A stretch of DNA of 64,000 nt from CAWJAP01 sp963834365 (GTDB lineage Bacteria; Acidobacteriota; Vicinamibacteria; Vicinamibacterales; Vicinamibacteraceae). The notes under the pieces are model-generated. The model made no database searches, was not told the origin of the DNA, and saw nothing but the letters and a program-made list of their open reading frames with translations. The translations under genes and the position numbers were made by a program. Shown here piece after piece: positions 9,284 to 20,402 of this stretch. Every line of letters starts with the position of its first letter. The first letter of the stretch is position 1. The stretch lies in assembly GCA_963834365.1 (NCBI GenBank), contig CAWIBS010000041.1:186001-250000 (forward strand), in the 5' to 3' direction.

Positions 9284-10269
9284 GGCGGGCGATGGCGCTC
9301 ACCGGGCTCCGCGCCCTCGACGCGGTGCCGGCGCTGCTGTTCCTCCTGGTGGTGCTCGTCATCGGGCTGCACGCGGACCAGTTCCTGACCGTCGATTCGT
9401 TCCGGCAGATCCTGCAGCAGTCGGCGCCGATCGTCGTGGTCGCGACCGGCATGACGTTCGTGCTGCTCGTCGGCGGCGTGGACCTGTCGGTGGGCGCCAT
9501 CATGTTCGTCGGCGCCGGCCTGGCGGGACAGCTCGCCGTGGGTGGCGTCCCACTCGTCTGGTGCGCCCTGCTGATGATGGGGGTCGGCCTGGCCGCGGGC
9601 GCGATCAACGCCTTCCTGGTCACGCGCCTGCGCCTCGTGGCGTTCATCGCCACGCTGGCGACGCTCTACATCGGCCGCGGGGTCGGGCGCTGGGTGACCG
9701 AGACGCGCGCGATCAACCTGCCGGACGCATTCCTGGCGCTCGGTTCGACATCGTGGCTGGGGCTGCCGCTCCCGGTCTGGGTGGCACTGGTCGTGACCGG
9801 GATCGCGGAATGGGTGCTGCGCCGGACGCCGTTCGGCCGGCGGCTGTATGCCGTCGGCGCGGATGCCGATGCGGCGCGCCGTGCCGGCCTGAACACGGGG
9901 CGCCTGATCGCTGCGGTCTACGTGGTGAGCGGTCTGTGTGCCGGCATCGGCGGCCTCCTGGCGCTGGCGCAGCTCGGGGCGGTGTCACCCCGGTTCGGCG
10001 AGCTGTACGAATTCGACGCGATCACGGCCTCGGTGCTCGGAGGCACCAGCCTCTTCGGCGGGCGCGGCCGCGTGCTGCCCGGCACCGTGCTCGGCGCGCT
10101 GCTGCTCCGCACCATCTACAGCGGCCTGGTGGTCGCACGCGTCGATCCGTACGTCTATCCCCTGATCACGGCGGCCGTGATCTTCCTGGCGGTGCTGCTC
10201 GACAGTCAGCGCCACGCGGTGGCCGAGCGCCTCGCACGGCGGGTGATTCGCGGTCGCGGCGCGCGATAG
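9280..10269 (+). CDS. Sugar ABC transporter permease (second subunit)
   Basis: Second CUT2-family permease, 329 residues, with about nine or ten membrane segments. Family markers are VVVATGMTFVLLVGGVDLSVG, where the IDLS-type loop is VDLS, TASVLGGTSLFGGRGRV, and a hydrophobic C-terminal segment followed by basic residues. The ATG overlaps the ATPase stop (ATGA). Two different permeases with one dual-domain ATPase suggest a heterodimeric channel. The AraC regulator gene starts 11 bp downstream. Confidence 0.88.
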   Translation: MRRAMALTGLRALDAVPALLFLLVVLVIGLHADQFLTVDSFRQILQQSAPIVVVATGMTFVLLVGGVDLSVGAIMFVGAGLAGQLAVGGVPLVWCALLMMGVGLAAGAINAFLVTRLRLVAFIATLATLYIGRGVGRWVTETRAINLPDAFLALGSTSWLGLPLPVWVALVVTGIAEWVLRRTPFGRRLYAVGADADAARRAGLNTGRLIAAVYVVSGLCAGIGGLLALAQLGAVSPRFGELYEFDAITASVLGGTSLFGGRGRVLPGTVLGALLLRTIYSGLVVARVDPYVYPLITAAVIFLAVLLDSQRHAVAERLARRVIRGRGAR

Positions 10270-10280
10270 CATGAACGCGC

Positions 10281-11288
10281 ATGTCGAGGAGGACGCCACC
10301 GGCCGGGCGCGCCTGGGATGACTTCCGTGCCGCGTGCGCGCCGCTGACATTCGAGCCGCACGACATCGCGGCGCAGCTCGACGCGGGCGGCCACTACGTC
10401 GTCCCGCTCGACGAGGAGTTCCCGTTCGCGATCCGCTTGTTCCACTACACGTCCGCCCGTCACACCCGCGGATCGACCTGGCACGAACGGCTCGAGCTGT
10501 TCGTCCCGCTCGACGATCGGACGCTGTTCCGGATGGGCGACCAGCAGGTGGATCTGCAGCCGGGCGAGCTGCTCATCGTGGACAACCTGAAGCTCCATCA
10601 CGTCGTCGATTTTCCGGGTTTCGACACCCGGACGGTCGTGGTCAGCTTCCGGCCCGAGTTCGTCTACAGCCTGGGATCGCCCTCGCACGACTATACGTTC
10701 CTCCTGCCGTTCTATTCGCGCAGCGATCGCCGGGCCCGCGTCCTGCCGTTGCCCACCGCGCCGGAGGCCGCGCACGCGCTGCATCGGCTCGTCGAGGCGT
10801 GGACGGGCGAAGGCGACGTGCCGCTGCGGCGCGCGGCATGCCGGGTGTTCCTCCTCGAGCTGCTGCTCGAGCTCGCGCGCCGCTTCCGCACGCCGGAGCC
10901 GGTGCAGTGGGAGTTCCTGCGCCAGCAGAAGCGGTCGCTCCTGCTCAAGCCGCTCTTCGATCACGTCAGCCTCCACTATCCGGACAAGCTGACCGTGCGC
11001 CGCGCCGCCGCGATCGTCGACATGAGCCCGCCCCAGTTCATGAAGACCTTCAAGAAGGTGGCGGGGACGACGCTCGTGGCGTATTTGAATCACGTGCGAC
11101 TCGCCAACGGCTTGCGCCTGCTTCGCGAGACCAGCCTGAGCATCGCCGAGATTGCCAGTACCGTCGGCTTTGCGGACCAGAGCTACTTCGACAAGCGCTT
11201 CAAGCGCGCCTTCGGGCAGACGCCACGGGACTACCGCACCGGCGGCGGTCGGTCAAAATCGACCAAGAATCCGACACGAGACTACTAG
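10281..11288 (+). CDS. AraC-family transcriptional regulator
   Basis: 335-residue regulator. The N-terminal cupin-like sensor domain is about residues 40-130, with LQPGELLIVDNLKLHHV as its barrel edge. Two helix-turn-helix motifs lie at the C-terminus (about 230-325): KLTVRRAAAIVDMSPPQFMKTFKK and SIAEIASTVGFADQSYFDKRFK, then GQTPRDYR, the family end motif. It lies 11 bp after the permease and about 33 bp before the GH140-type gene, all co-directional, so it probably controls the sugar cluster in response to a sugar bound by the cupin. The inducer is unknown; apiose or a pathway product is plausible. Confidence 0.88.
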   Translation: MSRRTPPAGRAWDDFRAACAPLTFEPHDIAAQLDAGGHYVVPLDEEFPFAIRLFHYTSARHTRGSTWHERLELFVPLDDRTLFRMGDQQVDLQPGELLIVDNLKLHHVVDFPGFDTRTVVVSFRPEFVYSLGSPSHDYTFLLPFYSRSDRRARVLPLPTAPEAAHALHRLVEAWTGEGDVPLRRAACRVFLLELLLELARRFRTPEPVQWEFLRQQKRSLLLKPLFDHVSLHYPDKLTVRRAAAIVDMSPPQFMKTFKKVAGTTLVAYLNHVRLANGLRLLRETSLSIAEIASTVGFADQSYFDKRFKRAFGQTPRDYRTGGGRSKSTKNPTRDY

Positions 11289-11321
11289 CGCCGCTGGCGC
11301 GGGTTCCGTAGTGTCTCGACC

Positions 11322-12761
11322 ATGCTCCTGCGTCCTCTGTCGGGGCCGCGGCCGCGTGCGGCCGCGCTCGCCTGTGTCTGCGCGCTCGCGGCCGTGCCAG
11401 GCGCGCTCGCCCAGCCTCAGGGTCTGCCGAGGCTGAAGGTCTCGGAGAATCGCCGCTTTCTCGTCAGCGCCGACGGGCGGCCCTTCTTCTGGCTGGCCGA
11501 CACGGCGTGGGAGCTGTTCCACCGTCTCGACCGGGAACAGGCGGAACGCTACCTGCGCAACCGCGCCGAGCGGCGGTTCACGGTCATCCAGGCGGTGGCG
11601 CTCGCCGAGCTCGACGGGCTCCAGACGCCGAATCCCTACGGGGCGCGCCCGCTGCTGGACAACGACCCGGCGAAGCCCGACGAGAAGTACTTCGCCCACG
11701 TGGACTGGATCGTGGCGAAGGCCAACGCGCTGGGCCTGTACGTCGGAATGCTCCCCACCTGGGGCGACAAGTGGAACCAGAAGCGGGGCGCGGGTCCGGA
11801 GGTGTTCACACCCGCGAACGCCGAGCAGTACGGGGCCTGGCTCGGCCAGCGCTACAAGGAGGCCGGCATCGTCTGGATCCTGGGCGGCGACCGGGCCGTC
11901 GAGACCGACGGGCATCGTGAGATCACGCGCGCGATGGCGCGCGGGATCCGGCGCGGCGACGGCGGCGCGCACCTCATCACGTTCCATCCTCCGGGCGGTG
12001 GCGGGTCGTCCACGTGGTTCCACGACGAGGAGTGGCTCGACTTCAACATGCGGCAGAACGGACATGTCACCGAATTCACGGGGCGCTACGACCAGACGCG
12101 GGTCGACTACGACCGCACGCCGACGAAGCCGGTCGTGGACGGCGAGCCCATCTACGAAGACCATCCCGTGTCGTTCGACGCCAAGAAGCTCGGGCACTCG
12201 ACGGGCGCCGACGTGCGCCGGCCGCTGTACTGGGACCTCTTTTCCGGCGCTTTCGGGCACACCTACGGACACCACTCGGTCTGGCAGATGTGGGCGCCGG
12301 GACGCGAGCCGGTGAACAACCCGTTGATGCCGTGGCACGAGGCCATCGACCAGCCGGGCGCAGCCGACATGCAGCACGGTCGAGCCCTGCTCGAGTCGCG
12401 CCCCTTCCTGACGCGGGTGCCCGATGCCGACATCGTCGTCACCGATCGCGTGGCGACCAGCGTGCCAGGCACCGGGCGGTACCACTATGCGGCGACGCGT
12501 GACACGGAAGGCACCTACGCCATGATCTATGCGCCCGTAGGACGCGCCTTCTCGGTGCGCATGGGGGTCATTCGCGGCGCCACGGTCAAGGCCTGGTGGT
12601 TCAACCCGCGCGACGGCAAGGCGACCGCCGCCGGAACGTTCGACAATACCGGCGAGCGATCGTTCACACCGCCCGACCCGGGCGAACTGCTCGACTGGGT
12701 GCTCGTCCTGGACGATGCGGCGAAGTCCTATCCGCCGCCGGGCATCATGGTGCGGAAGTGA
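11322..12761 (+). CDS. Exported GH140 apiosidase-like glycoside hydrolase (DUF4038)
   Basis: 479-residue exported protein with a signal peptide ending near ALAQPQ (about residue 31). The body is a TIM-barrel of the apiosidase-like (DUF4038/GH140) type: [15 protein letters not shown] (about 55-69), [11 protein letters not shown], then VWILGGDR with a likely catalytic Asp near residue 190, and [10 protein letters not shown] with a likely catalytic Glu near residue 275. The C-terminal beta-domain has [12 protein letters not shown], typical of this family. GH140 enzymes release apiose from plant rhamnogalacturonan-II side chains. With the ABC importer and ApsD/ApnO/OiaC-like genes around it, release of apiose outside the cytoplasm is the natural reading. 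The exact linkage cut is unknown. Confidence 0.83.
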   Translation: MLLRPLSGPRPRAAALACVCALAAVPGALAQPQGLPRLKVSENRRFLVSADGRPFFWLADTAWELFHRLDREQAERYLRNRAERRFTVIQAVALAELDGLQTPNPYGARPLLDNDPAKPDEKYFAHVDWIVAKANALGLYVGMLPTWGDKWNQKRGAGPEVFTPANAEQYGAWLGQRYKEAGIVWILGGDRAVETDGHREITRAMARGIRRGDGGAHLITFHPPGGGGSSTWFHDEEWLDFNMRQNGHVTEFTGRYDQTRVDYDRTPTKPVVDGEPIYEDHPVSFDAKKLGHSTGADVRRPLYWDLFSGAFGHTYGHHSVWQMWAPGREPVNNPLMPWHEAIDQPGAADMQHGRALLESRPFLTRVPDADIVVTDRVATSVPGTGRYHYAATRDTEGTYAMIYAPVGRAFSVRMGVIRGATVKAWWFNPRDGKATAAGTFDNTGERSFTPPDPGELLDWVLVLDDAAKSYPPPGIMVRK

Positions 12762-12769
12762 GACGGGCC

Positions 12770-13606
12770 ATGTCCACGTCGATTGCCCTCATCGGCGCCG
12801 GCGGCAAGATGGGATGCCGGCTCACCGACAACTTCCGGCGGTCTCCGCACCGTGTCGCCTATGTCGAGACGTCGGCGAAAGGCCTGGAGAACCTGCGCGC
12901 CCGCGGCATCCAGGCCGCCGGCGATCCGGCGAGCGTGACCGAAGCCGACGTGGTCATCCTCGCGGTGCCCGACGTCACGCTCGGCGAGATTGCGCACGAC
13001 ATCGTGCCGCGGATGAAGAGCGGGGCGCTGCTGATGACGCTCGATCCGGCGGCGCCGCTCGACAACCAGCTGCCGGCGCGGGCCGACATCGGCTGCATCG
13101 TCGCGCATCCCTGCCATCCGTCGGTCTTCAACTGGGAGCCGACCGAGTCGGCGTTCCGGGACTTCTACGGCGGCATCAGCGCCAAGCAGGCGATCGTGTG
13201 CGCGCTCATGTGGGGCTCGGAAGCGCACTATGTGCGGGGCGTCGAGATTGCGACCGAGATGTATGCGCCCGTGCACCGCGTCCATCGGGTGACGCTCGAA
13301 CAGATGGCCATGCTCGAGCCGGCGCTCGTCGAGACCCTGGCGCAGACGTGCCTGGAGGTCGTCAAGGACGGACACGACCGGCTGGTGGCGCGCGGCCTGC
13401 CGCACGAGGCGGTCCGGGATTTCCTCCTCGGCCATCTGCGCATCCAGATCGCGGTGCTGTTCGGCGAGGTGAACGGCACGTTCTCGGACGCGGCCTACAA
13501 GATCAGCCGCCGCGCGCGGCCGCGGATCTTCCAGGACGGCTGGGAGCGCGTCTTCGAGATGACCGACATCCGCGAGCAGGTCCGGGACATCACGACGAGA
13601 GAATGA
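12770..13606 (+). CDS. apnO: Probable D-apionate oxidoisomerase (ApnO-like)
   Basis: 278-residue NAD(P)-binding protein related to the phosphogluconate-dehydrogenase C-terminal (PGDH_C) family. The N-terminus reads SIALIGAGGKMGCRL with the GxGGxxG nucleotide loop. Blocks near residues 100-160 read CIVAHPCHPSVFN and SAKQAIVCALMWG, and the helical C-terminal half holds RDFLLGHLRIQIAVLFGE. From memory these match characterised D-apionate oxidoisomerases, which oxidise and rearrange D-apionate to 3-oxoisoapionate. The start ATG 12770 is 9 bp after the GH140 stop. The TGA overlaps the ATG of the next gene, whose family (OiaC) does the next pathway step. Without the cluster I would call it only a PGDH_C-type dehydrogenase. 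Confidence 0.78.
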   Translation: MSTSIALIGAGGKMGCRLTDNFRRSPHRVAYVETSAKGLENLRARGIQAAGDPASVTEADVVILAVPDVTLGEIAHDIVPRMKSGALLMTLDPAAPLDNQLPARADIGCIVAHPCHPSVFNWEPTESAFRDFYGGISAKQAIVCALMWGSEAHYVRGVEIATEMYAPVHRVHRVTLEQMAMLEPALVETLAQTCLEVVKDGHDRLVARGLPHEAVRDFLLGHLRIQIAVLFGEVNGTFSDAAYKISRRARPRIFQDGWERVFEMTDIREQVRDITTRE

Positions 13607-14424
13607 CGATGCAGGCAGGACTCAGCTCGTTCGCCTTCGGATGGGCGCTGCGGGGCACGCGACCGTCGTTCGACGAGCACGACCTGCTGGCGTGCGCCGT
13701 GCGGCACGGGCTGCAAGTCGTGCAGCTCGGCGACAACCTGCCCGTCCACACCATGTCAGGGCGCCGGCTGGAGACCTTCCTCGCTGCCGCGCGGGCCGCC
13801 AGCATCGCCATCGAGCTCGGGGCGCGCGGCCTCACCGATGCGCACCTGGCGACCTACCTGGAGATCGGCAGCCGGATCGGATCGCGCCTGCTGCGCTTCG
13901 TGATCGACGCGCCGGGGCACGAGCCGCACCCGCGCGAGGTCGTCGCGCTGCTGAGCAACGCCGTCCACGCCATCGAGGCGTCGCCGGTGATCGTGGCCCT
14001 CGAGAACCACGACCGGCTCCCCGCCGCGGTGCTGCGGCGGATGATCGAAGACGTCGGCAGCCCCCGCGTCGGCGTCTGCCTCGACACCGCCAACTCCCTG
14101 GGCGCGGGCGAGGGCCTGGCGCACGTGACCGACGTGCTGGCGCCGGTCACGGTGAACCTTCACCTGAAGGACGTCGCCATCATGCGGGTGCGCCACCAGA
14201 TGGGATTCGTGGTCGAGGGGCGCCCCCTCGGCCGGGGACAGCTGCCGATTCTCGCGACCATGCAGCGCGTCCATGCCGAGGGACGCTGCACGAGCGCGAT
14301 CCTCGAATCGTGGACCCCACGGCTGCGCACCTCGGCGGACACGCTCCTCATCGAGCGTGAATCGGTGGAGATGGGGATCGGCACGCTGAAGATGTTCCTG
14401 AATCGTTTGCGCGCCGCCGCGTAG
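13603..14424 (+). CDS. oiaC: TIM-barrel isomerase-family protein, probable 3-oxoisoapionate decarboxylase
   Basis: 273-residue member of the xylose-isomerase-like/AP-endonuclease-2 superfamily. Metal-site residues are visible as ALENHD, GVCLDTANS, NLHLKD and ILESW, the usual Glu-Asp-His-Glu set. The N-terminus AGLSSFAFGWAL and VVQLGDNLP resemble, from memory, 3-oxoisoapionate decarboxylases (OiaC), which yield L-erythrulose plus CO2. ATG 13603 overlaps the stop of the ApnO-like gene (ATGA); a second in-frame ATG is at 13609. It is the last gene of the sugar cluster and is followed at once by inverted-repeat copy 2. The alternative is an unrelated sugar epimerase. Confidence 0.7.
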   Translation: MTMQAGLSSFAFGWALRGTRPSFDEHDLLACAVRHGLQVVQLGDNLPVHTMSGRRLETFLAAARAASIAIELGARGLTDAHLATYLEIGSRIGSRLLRFVIDAPGHEPHPREVVALLSNAVHAIEASPVIVALENHDRLPAAVLRRMIEDVGSPRVGVCLDTANSLGAGEGLAHVTDVLAPVTVNLHLKDVAIMRVRHQMGFVVEGRPLGRGQLPILATMQRVHAEGRCTSAILESWTPRLRTSADTLLIERESVEMGIGTLKMFLNRLRAAA

Positions 14425-14426
14425 TG

Positions 14427-14670
14427 CGGAGGTAACGGAGGGGACGGAGGGAACGGTATTAACTCGGGTAATGGGGGGGACGGAGGGAACGGTATTAACA
14501 CAGAGTAACGGAGGAACGGAGACGAACAGAGAAGGGCTTTGATTCCTATTTCTATTTCTATTTCTATTGGTATCTATTGGTTTCTATTGGTATCTATTTG
14601 AATTTCTCCGTTCGCCTCCGTTCCTCCGCTACTCTGTGTTAATACCGTTCCCTCCGTCCCCTCTGCTGCC
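14427..14670. repeat. Long inverted-repeat element, copy 2 (expanded)
   Basis: Same arms as the copy at 1997-2155, beginning GAGGTAACGGAGG just after the oiaC-like stop. The left arm is partly duplicated: GGAGGGAACGGTATTAA occurs twice. The loop holds an AT-rich short-period tract built of TCTATT and CTATTGG units (about 14546-14600), striking in this GC-rich DNA. The right arm ends just before the ribosome site of the next gene. Confidence 0.85.
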
Positions 14671-14686
14671 TCCACAAGGGTCACGC

Positions 14687-15961
14687 ATGCGGATCGCTGT
14701 CGCTCTGCTCTGTCTGGTCTGTGCGGGTACGGGACACCCCACGGCGGTCCCTCAACGCGTGCCATCTGCGACGCCTCCGTCGTCGCCCGACTGGCCGGAG
14801 TTTCGCGGTCCGTCGGGACAGGGCCTGGCGCCACAGGGCGCGGTGCCCCTCACGTGGAGCGCGACGGACGGCGTCGTGTGGAAGACCGAGATCCCCGGCG
14901 AAGGCTGGTCGTCGCCGATCGTCTGGGGCGACCGGGTCTTCGTGACGACCGCCGGCGATGGCGGCCGCACCTGCCGCATCCTCGCGCTCGATCGGCGCAC
15001 AGGGCAGGTGCTCTGGGACCGCGCCGTGCTCACGCAGGAGCTGAAGCGCAAGGAGACGCGTAACTCGTACGCCACGCCGACGCCGGCCACCGACGGACGG
15101 CGCGTGTATGCCGCGTTCGCGGACGGCAGCTTCGCCGCCGTGACGACCGACGGCGAACCGGTCTGGACCAACCGCTCGCTTCCCTTCTACGGCCAGCATG
15201 GACTCGGCGTGTCGCTGCGCCTGCATCGCGGGCTGCTCATCACCGCCCGCGACGGCAGCAGCGAAGGCGAGGACAAGACGGTCGGCTGGCAGAAGCCATG
15301 GGAACAGTCGTTTCTCGTCGCGCTGCATGCCGACACCGGCGCGGTGGCGTGGCGCACCGGCCGCGGGCTGTCGCGAATCGGGCATGCAACACCGCTGGTC
15401 AGCGGCGGCGACGGCGCGACGCTCCTCGTGAGCAGCGCCGGCGACGTGGTGCAGGGCTACGACCTCCGTGACGGTGCGCGCGTGTGGTCGGTGCCGAGTC
15501 CCGGCGAAGGCGTGGTGCCGTCGCCGGTCGAGGCGGCCGGCCTCTTCGTCACGACATCAGGGTTCGGTCAGCCGACGATCCGTGCCGTCCGTCCCGGGCC
15601 ACCGCCGGCCATCGCGTGGGAGCAGTCGAAAGGCGTGCCCATGCAGGCCTCGCCGATCTTCGTCGCACCCTACCTCTACACGGTCACCGATGCCGGCATC
15701 ATGAGCGCGCTCGACGCCGCCAACGGCACGCTCGTGTGGCAGGAGCGGGTCGGCGGCGCGTTCTCCGCCTCGCCGGTGTTTGCCGGTGGCCGCCTGCACT
15801 TTCTCAACGAGGAGTGCGAGACGATCGTCATCGAGACAGGCGGCCAGTACAAAGAGGTGGCGCGCAACCGGCTGACGGGCCGCTGCCAGGCCTCGATGGC
15901 CGTCTCCCGCGGCCAGTTCTTCATCCGCACCGATACGGCGCTCTACGCCATCGGCCGCTGA
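14687..15961 (+). CDS. Exported PQQ-like beta-propeller protein
   Basis: 424-residue protein with a short signal peptide, then WPEFRGPSGQG and repeated propeller blades of the PQQ-like/BamB type. WKTEIPGEGWSSPIVWGDRVF, ALDRRTGQVLWDR, ALHADTGAVAWRTG and ALDAANGTLVWQER are successive strands with the tryptophan-docking pattern. No PQQ-dehydrogenase catalytic residues are evident, so a scaffold or binding role is more likely than an enzyme. ATG 14687 has AAGGG upstream, lying immediately after repeat copy 2. Such proteins commonly sit next to sugar-hydrolase genes in soil bacteria; the actual role is unknown. Confidence 0.8.
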   Translation: MRIAVALLCLVCAGTGHPTAVPQRVPSATPPSSPDWPEFRGPSGQGLAPQGAVPLTWSATDGVVWKTEIPGEGWSSPIVWGDRVFVTTAGDGGRTCRILALDRRTGQVLWDRAVLTQELKRKETRNSYATPTPATDGRRVYAAFADGSFAAVTTDGEPVWTNRSLPFYGQHGLGVSLRLHRGLLITARDGSSEGEDKTVGWQKPWEQSFLVALHADTGAVAWRTGRGLSRIGHATPLVSGGDGATLLVSSAGDVVQGYDLRDGARVWSVPSPGEGVVPSPVEAAGLFVTTSGFGQPTIRAVRPGPPPAIAWEQSKGVPMQASPIFVAPYLYTVTDAGIMSALDAANGTLVWQERVGGAFSASPVFAGGRLHFLNEECETIVIETGGQYKEVARNRLTGRCQASMAVSRGQFFIRTDTALYAIGR

Positions 15962-15980
15962 ACAGTCGCGGCTAGCACGC

Positions 15981-16022
15981 CCAGCCGTTCCAGCCGTTCC
16001 AGCCGTTCCAGCCGCTCCAGCT
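15981..16022. repeat. 9-bp tandem repeat (CAGCCGTTC)
   Basis: About four and a half tandem copies of CAGCCGTTC, the last ones reading CAGCCGCTC. The reverse complement of that variant, GAGCGGCTG, is the unit repeated at 30870-30914 and 48060-48111. It fills most of the 61-bp gap between the convergent propeller and glycogen phosphorylase genes. Confidence 0.85.
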
Positions 16023-18529
<2,507 letters not shown>

Positions 18530-18869
18530 GGTTGATGTCCTTTTGAGTCGGATCCACGGGTCCGGCTTCAGCCGGACTCGAGTGGGAACGGCGAGTGTTC
18601 GTGTCGTGCGCGCGTCGGGTAGGAAAGCAGATGCCGGGGCCTCGACGCAAGCCACGGATCACATCTGAATACCAAGCCACGGACAAGATCGGACAAAGCG
18701 AGCCGCGGACCAGATCTGACAAGCCACGGACTAGAGCCACGGACAAGATCTGACAAGATCGGACAGGGACAGAGCTGGCCTCGCTCCTGCCGCACGCGCC
18801 TTGACGTCCGCTGTCCCGTGAACCGACAATTCTCCACACCTTACCCGTGACCCTACCCCTGGAGTGACC
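18530..18869. other. Divergent intergenic region with repeats
   Basis: 340 bp between glgP and the DUF1080 gene, presumably holding both promoters. It contains a REP-like palindrome (18560-18577) and, at about 18652-18775, several copies of a CCACGGACAAGATC / CAGATCTGACAAG-type motif. The same motif is seen at 33881-33902 and 49136-49196. I see no convincing promoter and no coding sequence. Confidence 0.6.
18560..18577. repeat. REP-like palindrome GTCCGGCTTCAGCCGGAC
   Basis: Perfect 18-nt hairpin sequence (7-bp stem, short loop). The same core occurs at 35452-35469, 48188-48205, 48252-48269, 60757-60774 and, with a longer loop, at 60943-60962. Most copies are flanked by ACTACG or CGTAGT. Confidence 0.85.
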
Positions 18870-19628
18870 GTGACTCGTCTGACTGCCGCTTTCTCACTGC
18901 TCGCCGGGGCGCTCGTCGCCGTCCTCGGCGTCGAGCCGCTGCGCGCACAAGCCGCCGCCGGCGCCGACGGGTTCGTGACGCTCTTCAACGGCAAGGATCT
19001 TTCGGGCTGGAAGGTGCCGCCCGGCGACAACGGGCACTGGAAAGTCGTCGATGCGGTCATCGACTACGACGCCATGAGCGAGGCGAGCGGCGACAAGAGC
19101 CTGCCGAGCGAGCGCGAGTTCGGCGACTACGTGCTGCGCCTCGAATGGCGGATCAAGGACACGCCGTACGTCAACCCCCAGGTGCGGATCATCATGCCCG
19201 ACGGATCCCACAAGAAGGGACCTGACGGGCAGGACGTGCGCATCTCGGTCCCCGACTCCGATTCCGGCGTCTACATGCGGGGCTTCCCGAAGGCGCAGGT
19301 GAACATCTGGGCGTGGCCGGTGGGCTCTGGTGAAGTGTACGGATATCGGATGGACGAGAAGATGCCGCGCGAGGTCCGCGCCGGCGTGACGCCGAAGCTC
19401 AATGCCGACAAGAACATCGGCGAGTGGAACGCGTTCGAGATCACGATGCGCGGCGATCGGCTGACGGTCGTCCTGAACGGCAAGACGGTGATTGAGAACG
19501 CGCAGTTGCCGGGGATCCCGCCGCGCGGGCCCGTGACGCTCCAGCATCACGGCGGCAAGAAGGACGGGCAGTGGACCAGCCCGCCGAGCCTCGTGCAGTT
19601 CCGCAATATCCGCATCAAGGAACTGTGA
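18870..19628 (+). CDS. Exported DUF1080 (3-keto-disaccharide hydrolase-like) protein
   Basis: Exported protein of 252 residues with a signal peptide ending near LRAQ. The DUF1080 concanavalin-like fold is recognisable from FVTLFNGKDLSGWKVP at the N-terminus, the central SDSGVYMRGFPKAQVNIW, and the C-terminal PPRGPVTLQHHGGKKDGQ then VQFRNIRIKEL. Characterised relatives cleave 3-keto-glycosides, but many members have no known activity. GTG 18870 is preferred since GGAG sits five bases upstream; an in-frame GTG at 18864 overlaps that site. The 3' end overlaps the convergent membrane-protein gene by 14 bp. Confidence 0.83.
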   Translation: MTRLTAAFSLLAGALVAVLGVEPLRAQAAAGADGFVTLFNGKDLSGWKVPPGDNGHWKVVDAVIDYDAMSEASGDKSLPSEREFGDYVLRLEWRIKDTPYVNPQVRIIMPDGSHKKGPDGQDVRISVPDSDSGVYMRGFPKAQVNIWAWPVGSGEVYGYRMDEKMPREVRAGVTPKLNADKNIGEWNAFEITMRGDRLTVVLNGKTVIENAQLPGIPPRGPVTLQHHGGKKDGQWTSPPSLVQFRNIRIKEL

Positions 19629-20151
19629 CCCACGCCGGCGACTTCGACGCGCGCCGCGCGAAGTAGGCGATCGGCAGGCCGACGCCGAAGGCGTGGATCA
19701 GCAGGCCGTTCAGCAGCATCAGCGGGCGCGTCGGCCCGGACCGGAACGCCGAGAGCGGCAGGACGACGTGCCGCATGAAGAAGAACACGGCGACGCCGAA
19801 GCCGAGGCCGCAGGCCACCCAGCGGCGGTTCAGCACCGGCAGCCTGCGGCTGGCCGCGACATAGACGGCTGCCGCCGTGCACGCGATGAAGAAGTGCAGG
19901 CCGAGGCCGAGTGCGGCGGTCTGCAAGCCCCCCTGGAACGCCTCACGGCCGAGCAGGCCGCTCGCGATCGCCTGGAGCACCCGGACCGGGGGGACGCCGC
20001 TCGCCAGCCACGCGACGGTGAACGCATCGAGGATGTCGAGCACGCCGGCGGTGAGGCCGCCCCAGAGGATCGCCGCGCGGACGCCCCTCTGATCGCGTGG
20101 TCCGGCTGGTCCCCCGCCGTCCGGCCGCCCGGCAGACAGTGATTCAGACAT
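19615..20151 (-). CDS. Hypothetical membrane protein, four predicted helices
   Basis: 178 residues. After a hydrophilic head, four hydrophobic helices are visible: AILWGGLTAGVLDILDAFTVAW, LGLGLHFFIACTAAAVYVA, WVACGLGFGVAVFFFMRHVVLPLS and LMLLNGLLIHAFGVGLPIAYFA. I do not recognise a named family. ATG 20151 gives the head MSESLSAG; the frame is open further upstream only because it is antisense to the next gene. It is convergent with the DUF1080 gene. No functional clue beyond an inner-membrane location. Confidence 0.65.
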   Translation of the reverse strand: MSESLSAGRPDGGGPAGPRDQRGVRAAILWGGLTAGVLDILDAFTVAWLASGVPPVRVLQAIASGLLGREAFQGGLQTAALGLGLHFFIACTAAAVYVAASRRLPVLNRRWVACGLGFGVAVFFFMRHVVLPLSAFRSGPTRPLMLLNGLLIHAFGVGLPIAYFARRASKSPAWVTVP

Positions 20152-20402
20152 CTGGCCGGCGCTCCTGCGGCCATGACCCCGGCCACCCGTCATCGGTGTT
20201 TCCGAGTCTATCGCTCGAGCTGCCGTCCCGGCTGTCAGGGGACCGAGCCTGGCTCGAGACGGTGGGAAGTGGAGATCCGACGCGGGGTTCGCGGCGTTAC
20301 AGGATGGTACCAGCGATCCCGCTATCCAGGGTGAGGAACTACGTGCGACCAACCCGGGCGCGAGATACACTATCCGGCGTTCCGCTTCCAAGAGGGTCTC
20401 CG

